A stretch of 64,000 bases of DNA from contig JAFTVV010000030.1 of the NCBI GenBank assembly GCA_017465625.1, positions 1 to 64,000 of the forward strand, given 5' to 3'. Shown here in pieces: positions 60,762 through 64,000 of this stretch. Made by a program: the position numbers and the translations under genes. The notes under the pieces were generated by a model. It saw only the letters and a program-made list of their open reading frames with translations, was not told the DNA's origin and made no database searches. The stretch is from Oscillospiraceae bacterium. Its GTDB lineage: Bacteria > Bacillota > Clostridia > Oscillospirales > Oscillospiraceae. Each line of letters opens with the position of its first letter. The first letter of the stretch is position 1.

Positions 60762-61490
60762 TTATTTCTCCTCTTTTGCTATTTCATCAACCACAAACGA
60801 TCTAATGGCATCTCGTATCATTAAAAATGCGTTAAATTTAGCCTTATATGGAAGTTGTCTAAACGGAATATTACCCATCATACCTTTTGCCGCTTTGGCA
60901 ACGGCAATATACGGAGCATAATCATGGTTGCTTGCAACTTCATCATATAACGAATCAGCTATGCGCCTGAACAAGGTAGAATTGGACAACAGTTCATTTA
61001 TTTTGCTAATTGCATCTTCTGCGTCCTTAATTTTCTTTGCTTTATCAATTTTAAATAATATTTTCTCTGTTCTTTCGCTTTCGTTCCTCTGACGGTAAAT
61101 TTCCTTCAAATCTTCAATTGCCACTTCGGGGGCGAGGGTGTGGAAGATAAGCCAATTACGGTTCATCGTTTCGGCAGGGGCTTGCTTGTAGATCTCCTTG
61201 CTGTCCTCGCCGGTGGTATAGTGCCAGAAGCGGTACAGATAGCCGCTCCAATAGAGTGCTTCTCCATCAAACACATTGCCGTTCTTGGTCAGTTCAACCG
61301 TCTCTGCAAGCTCGGCAAGGAGGTATTCTTCTCCTGCCCACTGCATACGGTTAAACTTGGAATCCAGTCCCTTAGCGACCTCAGAGGTCATAAATGCCTT
61401 GATAAAGGTTGCGCTGTCATAACCTTTTGCACCGGACAGTTCAAACAGTCTGCCCTGAATATCACACAGTTTCAGTTCCAATTCATTCAT
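60762..61490 (-). CDS. Uncharacterised cassette protein (second gene)
   Basis: A 242-residue, largely helical protein with no family I can name. The ATG at 61490, overlapping the HTH-DUF3990 stop, is preceded by TTGGAGAAGCAGT and chosen over the longer frame (61565), which lies inside the upstream gene. The middle has WSGYLYRFWHYTTGEDS and AETMNRNW; the C-terminal third is a charged helix (about 150-190) followed by a short domain ending VDEIAKEEK. Strong overlap on both sides suggests it acts with both DUF3990 and the methylase. Confidence 0.65.
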   Translation of the reverse strand: MNELELKLCDIQGRLFELSGAKGYDSATFIKAFMTSEVAKGLDSKFNRMQWAGEEYLLAELAETVELTKNGNVFDGEALYWSGYLYRFWHYTTGEDSKEIYKQAPAETMNRNWLIFHTLAPEVAIEDLKEIYRQRNESERTEKILFKIDKAKKIKDAEDAISKINELLSNSTLFRRIADSLYDEVASNHDYAPYIAVAKAAKGMMGNIPFRQLPYKAKFNAFLMIRDAIRSFVVDEIAKEEK

Positions 61491-62349
61491 ACTGCTTCTC
61501 CAAAATCTCATCAAAGAAGTTTCCTTCACGGCGGTAGTTTTTGCAAATATCATTGGCAATGGCAATGCCTTTTTGACGGCTCCGGTCGCTCTCGTCCTGC
61601 AGGAAACGGCGTTCCATCATAGAAAGAGGAATCTCCCGCTCGATGCGAACAGCGGCGCAGGCTTTCCCTGTGGTCGCCACATACTGCTTGCCTAACTTCA
61701 GGGCAGACAGGCTGTTCACCAGCGCCATATCCGTAATGTTCCCCATAAAGAAGTTATCCAGCACGTAGAACATTCTGTCGTTGGCGATGCTGCCGATCAC
61801 AAGATCCTTGCCGGCATCGATACGGCTGTACTTCTCATAGAAAGATGTGCCCTTGATCTTATCCATTCTGCCTCTATGGAAAGCAACCAGCATTGCCCAA
61901 TCCAGGTCGGCCTTGATCTCTACGGTGTCGAGGGCATTTATGTCGATAGACACGATGTAAAACTTGGACTTTTCAAAGTCGCAGATCAGCGTCAGCGGCT
62001 GCCCCGGCTCGGTGCCCATATAGAAGCCCTTGCCGAAGTCGCACATTTCCCGGCTCTTGGGTGCAATATCCCCCACGATGCCGGATTTGGAGCCGTGGTA
62101 TAGAAGAATCCGTCCGCCCTCCAAATTGACGGACGCGGCTTCGTTTGCGATTTTATCCAGTACGAACTGATAGACGGGAACACCCTGTTCCTTGCAATAG
62201 TCGTACAGCTTCGCCTGGGCAAGCTTGGTGGGGATGGCTCTGCCGTTCTCCCAACGGTTCACCGTAGCAAAATTTACGCCCAGCTTTTCGGCAAAGTCCG
62301 CCTGACTCAGTCCCAGATAGTCTCGTATAGACTTTATCAGCTTTTGCAT
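61483..62349 (-). CDS. HTH (Xre-type) and DUF3990 fusion, first gene of the cassette
   Basis: The 288-residue protein has an N-terminal Xre-type HTH (about 1-60: YLGLSQADFAEKLGVNFAT) and a DUF3990 domain (about 80-230) with LLYHGSKSGIVGD and DFGKGFYMGTEP; the latter resembles ADP-ribosyltransferase-like folds, which is inference. DUF3990 proteins are often paired with small partners in gut bacteria and may be toxins or NAD-using effectors. The ATG at 62349 follows AGGAGGCTTATT; the frame before it is spurious. A promoter lies 40 bases upstream. The HTH may repress its own operon by binding the inverted repeats at 62363-62409. Confidence 0.82.
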   Translation of the reverse strand: MQKLIKSIRDYLGLSQADFAEKLGVNFATVNRWENGRAIPTKLAQAKLYDYCKEQGVPVYQFVLDKIANEAASVNLEGGRILLYHGSKSGIVGDIAPKSREMCDFGKGFYMGTEPGQPLTLICDFEKSKFYIVSIDINALDTVEIKADLDWAMLVAFHRGRMDKIKGTSFYEKYSRIDAGKDLVIGSIANDRMFYVLDNFFMGNITDMALVNSLSALKLGKQYVATTGKACAAVRIEREIPLSMMERRFLQDESDRSRQKGIAIANDICKNYRREGNFFDEILEKQYE

Positions 62350-62388
62350 AATAAGCCTCCTTGCAATATAACAAGTATCATCATTTGC

Positions 62389-62417
62389 ATTATAGCCAAT
62401 GTTATATGCTCCGTCAA
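62389..62417 (-). promoter_or_regulatory. Promoter of the defence-like cassette with flanking inverted repeat
   Basis: On the minus strand: TTGACG, 17-bp spacer, TATAAT preceded by GGC. GCATATAAC lies within it and GTTATATTGC in the leader, forming an inverted repeat around the -10 box (plus-strand 62363-62372 and 62401-62409). It is a plausible binding site for the HTH protein. Confidence 0.75.
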
Positions 62418-62456
62418 TGGGTTTTGCGTAAAAGTTTCTATTTGTTACTGTACTTC

Positions 62457-62485
62457 TTGCTATTTTCAGCGTGGCGGTATATAAT
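62457..62485 (+). promoter_or_regulatory. Promoter of the M16 peptidase operon
   Basis: TTGCTA, 17-bp spacer, TATAAT, 33 bases before the start. It is divergent from the cassette promoter. Confidence 0.78.
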
Positions 62486-62517
62486 AAGGGGTAGTTTCCA
62501 AAAATAAGGAGCAATTT

Positions 62518-63777
62518 ATGATTCAAACCATTCAGGTGCAGGAGGGCATTACGCTGCGCTGCTGCACCGATACAAGATTTAAAACCGGATGCTTGACGGT
62601 GCAGCTGGTGCGACCGATCACCGTCAGCGAGGCGGCGATGAATGCTTTGCTGCCGGCAGTGCTGCTTCGGGGCAGTGCCCGTTATCCGGACCTGCGGAGC
62701 ATCACCTTGCGCTTAGATGACCTGTACGGCACAACAGTGGGCGCACAGGTGCGCAAAATCGGAGATTATCAGACCACCGGCCTGTTTTGCGGTTTTATCG
62801 ACGACCGTTATACAGCTGAGGGAGAGGACTTTTTCGCCTCGGTCATTGACTTTTTAAGAGAGCTGTTACTGCATCCCCTGACGGAGGACGGTGGTTTCTG
62901 CAAGGAGTTTGTGGAGAGTGAAAAGAAGAATCTCCTCAGCGCCATTGAAGCACAACGCAACGATAAGCGCATCTATGCCGCAGAGCAGCTTATGAAATAT
63001 ATGGGCAAAGCGGATACCTTGGGCATTTCCCGTATGGGCGAGCCGGAAAAGGTGGCGGCGATTACACCGCAGGAGCTTTATGCCCATTATGAGCGCATAT
63101 TACGGGAGAGCAGAATCGAGCTGTTTTATGTGGGCGGCTGTCAGCCGGAGACGGTTTGCCGGCTGCTGACACCGCTGTTTCAAAAAGTTCAAAGATGTTA
63201 TGTAAACCTGCCTGACCAAACACCTTTCTGCGACGGGGGAAAGACCCGCAATATTCAGCAGATGGAGGTCACCCAGGCAAAGCTGCAAATGGGCTTTTTG
63301 ACCGATGCGTCTATGGAGGATCAGGATTTTGCACCGATGCAGGTGCTTAACACCGTTTTAGGCGGTATGACCGGTAAACTGTTTATGAATATTCGGGAGA
63401 AGCAATCTCTGTGTTACGATATCGGCTCGGTGTACCAAGGCTGCAAGGGCGTACTGGCGGTGTCGGCAGGTATGGATTGTGCAGATGTGGAAAAGGTGGA
63501 GCAGAGCATTTTGCAGGAGCTGGAAGATTGCTGTCGGGGAAATATTACCCCGGAGGAACTGGAAAGTGCCAAGCAAACCCTTTACAGCAGTCTGCGCACA
63601 GTCCACGACAGTCCCGGAGGTATTGAAAATTACTACGGAACAAGTGCATTAAGCGGTCTTTCCCTGAGCATTGAGGAATATATGCGTCAGGTGCAGGAGA
63701 CCACGGTGGAACAGCTTTCTGCTTTAGCAAAAAGACTGCAGCTGCACAGCGTGTTTATTTTGAAGGGGGTGCAGTGA
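62518..63777 (+). CDS. M16-family peptidase-like protein, YfmF type (no zinc motif)
   Basis: A 419-residue protein of the insulinase superfamily. The N-terminus LRCCTDTRFKTGCLTVQL and LLRGSARYPDLRSITLRLDDLYGTTVG are typical of YfmF. It lacks the HXXEH zinc site, as YfmF-like partners do; the catalytic partner YfmH begins immediately after and shares one base. Firmicutes carry this pair as an EF-P 5-aminopentanol modification-associated unit. The ATG follows AAGGAGCAATTT. Confidence 0.88.
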   Translation: MIQTIQVQEGITLRCCTDTRFKTGCLTVQLVRPITVSEAAMNALLPAVLLRGSARYPDLRSITLRLDDLYGTTVGAQVRKIGDYQTTGLFCGFIDDRYTAEGEDFFASVIDFLRELLLHPLTEDGGFCKEFVESEKKNLLSAIEAQRNDKRIYAAEQLMKYMGKADTLGISRMGEPEKVAAITPQELYAHYERILRESRIELFYVGGCQPETVCRLLTPLFQKVQRCYVNLPDQTPFCDGGKTRNIQQMEVTQAKLQMGFLTDASMEDQDFAPMQVLNTVLGGMTGKLFMNIREKQSLCYDIGSVYQGCKGVLAVSAGMDCADVEKVEQSILQELEDCCRGNITPEELESAKQTLYSSLRTVHDSPGGIENYYGTSALSGLSLSIEEYMRQVQETTVEQLSALAKRLQLHSVFILKGVQ

Positions 63778-64000
63778 TGGAAAAACGGGAATACCCCCGA
63801 CTGAATGAGACGGTCTACTGGGACGAACTGCCCAACGGACTGAAATTGGCCATTGTACCCCGAAAAGGTTTTTCCAAGAAGGTGGCCTATTTTGCCACCG
63901 GTATGGGCTCTGTGCACCGCCGCTTCCAAATGGACGGCAAAAATTACGAAGCGCCGATGGGTGTTGCTCACTTTTTGGAGCACAAGCTGTTTGATATGCC
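63777..64000 (+). CDS. M16-family metallopeptidase, YfmH type (5' part, runs off right edge)
   Basis: The first 75 residues are visible. HFLEHKLFD contains the HXXEH zinc-binding site of inverzincin peptidases, preceded by the typical VAYFATGMGSVHRRF. It overlaps the YfmF-like stop (TGATG), so the two are coupled and form a heterodimer by family precedent. The C-terminal part lies outside the window. Confidence 0.92.
   Translation, partial: MEKREYPRLNETVYWDELPNGLKLAIVPRKGFSKKVAYFATGMGSVHRRFQMDGKNYEAPMGVAHFLEHKLFDM

Overview
The window looks like a chromosomal segment of an anaerobic, spore-forming gut-type Firmicute, probably Clostridia/Oscillospirales (former Ruminococcaceae). The reasons are an Ni-type CO dehydrogenase, an intact sigma-K gene, a CIRCE-controlled groES-groEL operon, a GroEL tail ending in GGGMY, Gram-positive lipoproteins and LCP/CpsB/BY-kinase polysaccharide genes, strong AGGAGG ribosome sites and moderate G+C. 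This placement is inference; no 16S or other marker is present.

Layout. 1-16.6 kb is mostly housekeeping: the 5' part of cooS (minus strand), lspA-rluD-HAD, a Gly/Arg/His tRNA group followed by a dense patch of palindromic intergenic repeats, a small SHOCT membrane protein behind a long structured leader, csoR, groEL/groES, degV, nrdR, tRNA-Ala, and a tightly coupled MFS-tsaC-coaE-M18 aminopeptidase run. 16.7-48.4 kb is a large exopolysaccharide/cell-surface locus, all on the plus strand. It holds the initiating sugar-phosphate transferase, five GT4 glycosyltransferases, one GT2, a radical SAM/SPASM enzyme, Wzy-like and Wzx-like membrane proteins, a pyruvyl transferase paired with an FrhB-like iron-sulfur protein, a membrane metallophosphoesterase, a Wzc-like chain-length regulator fused to a tyrosine kinase, a CpsB phosphatase and an LCP ligase. 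Two very large secreted proteins (1390 and 2010 aa) sit in its middle; the second carries a phosphodiester glycosidase (NAGPA) domain and four tandem 411-bp repeats.

48.4-54.9 kb is a sugar catabolic operon: a beta-propeller glycosidase-like protein, two SGNH hydrolases, D-lyxose isomerase-like, PfkB kinase, L-fucose isomerase and a FucU mutarotase. It has no transporter, no FGGY kinase and no aldolase. 54.9-56.0 kb, minus strand, is a barstar-barnase pair in which the barnase is a lipoprotein on a long Pro-Thr stalk. Next come sigK and then a six-gene, translationally coupled minus-strand cassette (56.9-62.35 kb): HTH-DUF3990, an unknown protein, an EcoRI-type adenine methyltransferase, a DUF262-HNH (GmrSD-like) nuclease, an unknown protein and a protein with a HEPN-like R-x4-H motif. 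I regard it as a candidate defence or restriction system and the most interesting part of the window. A YfmF/YfmH-like M16 peptidase pair begins at the right edge.

How the genes fit together: the EPS locus has its own promoters at 16664-16692 and 44182-44210 and covers initiation, assembly, modification, flipping, polymerisation, length control and attachment. Many sigma-A-like promoters were readable by eye, nearly all with a 17-bp spacer. Starts were moved to ATG/GTG/TTG codons with a proper Shine-Dalgarno sequence where the longest frame clearly overshot.
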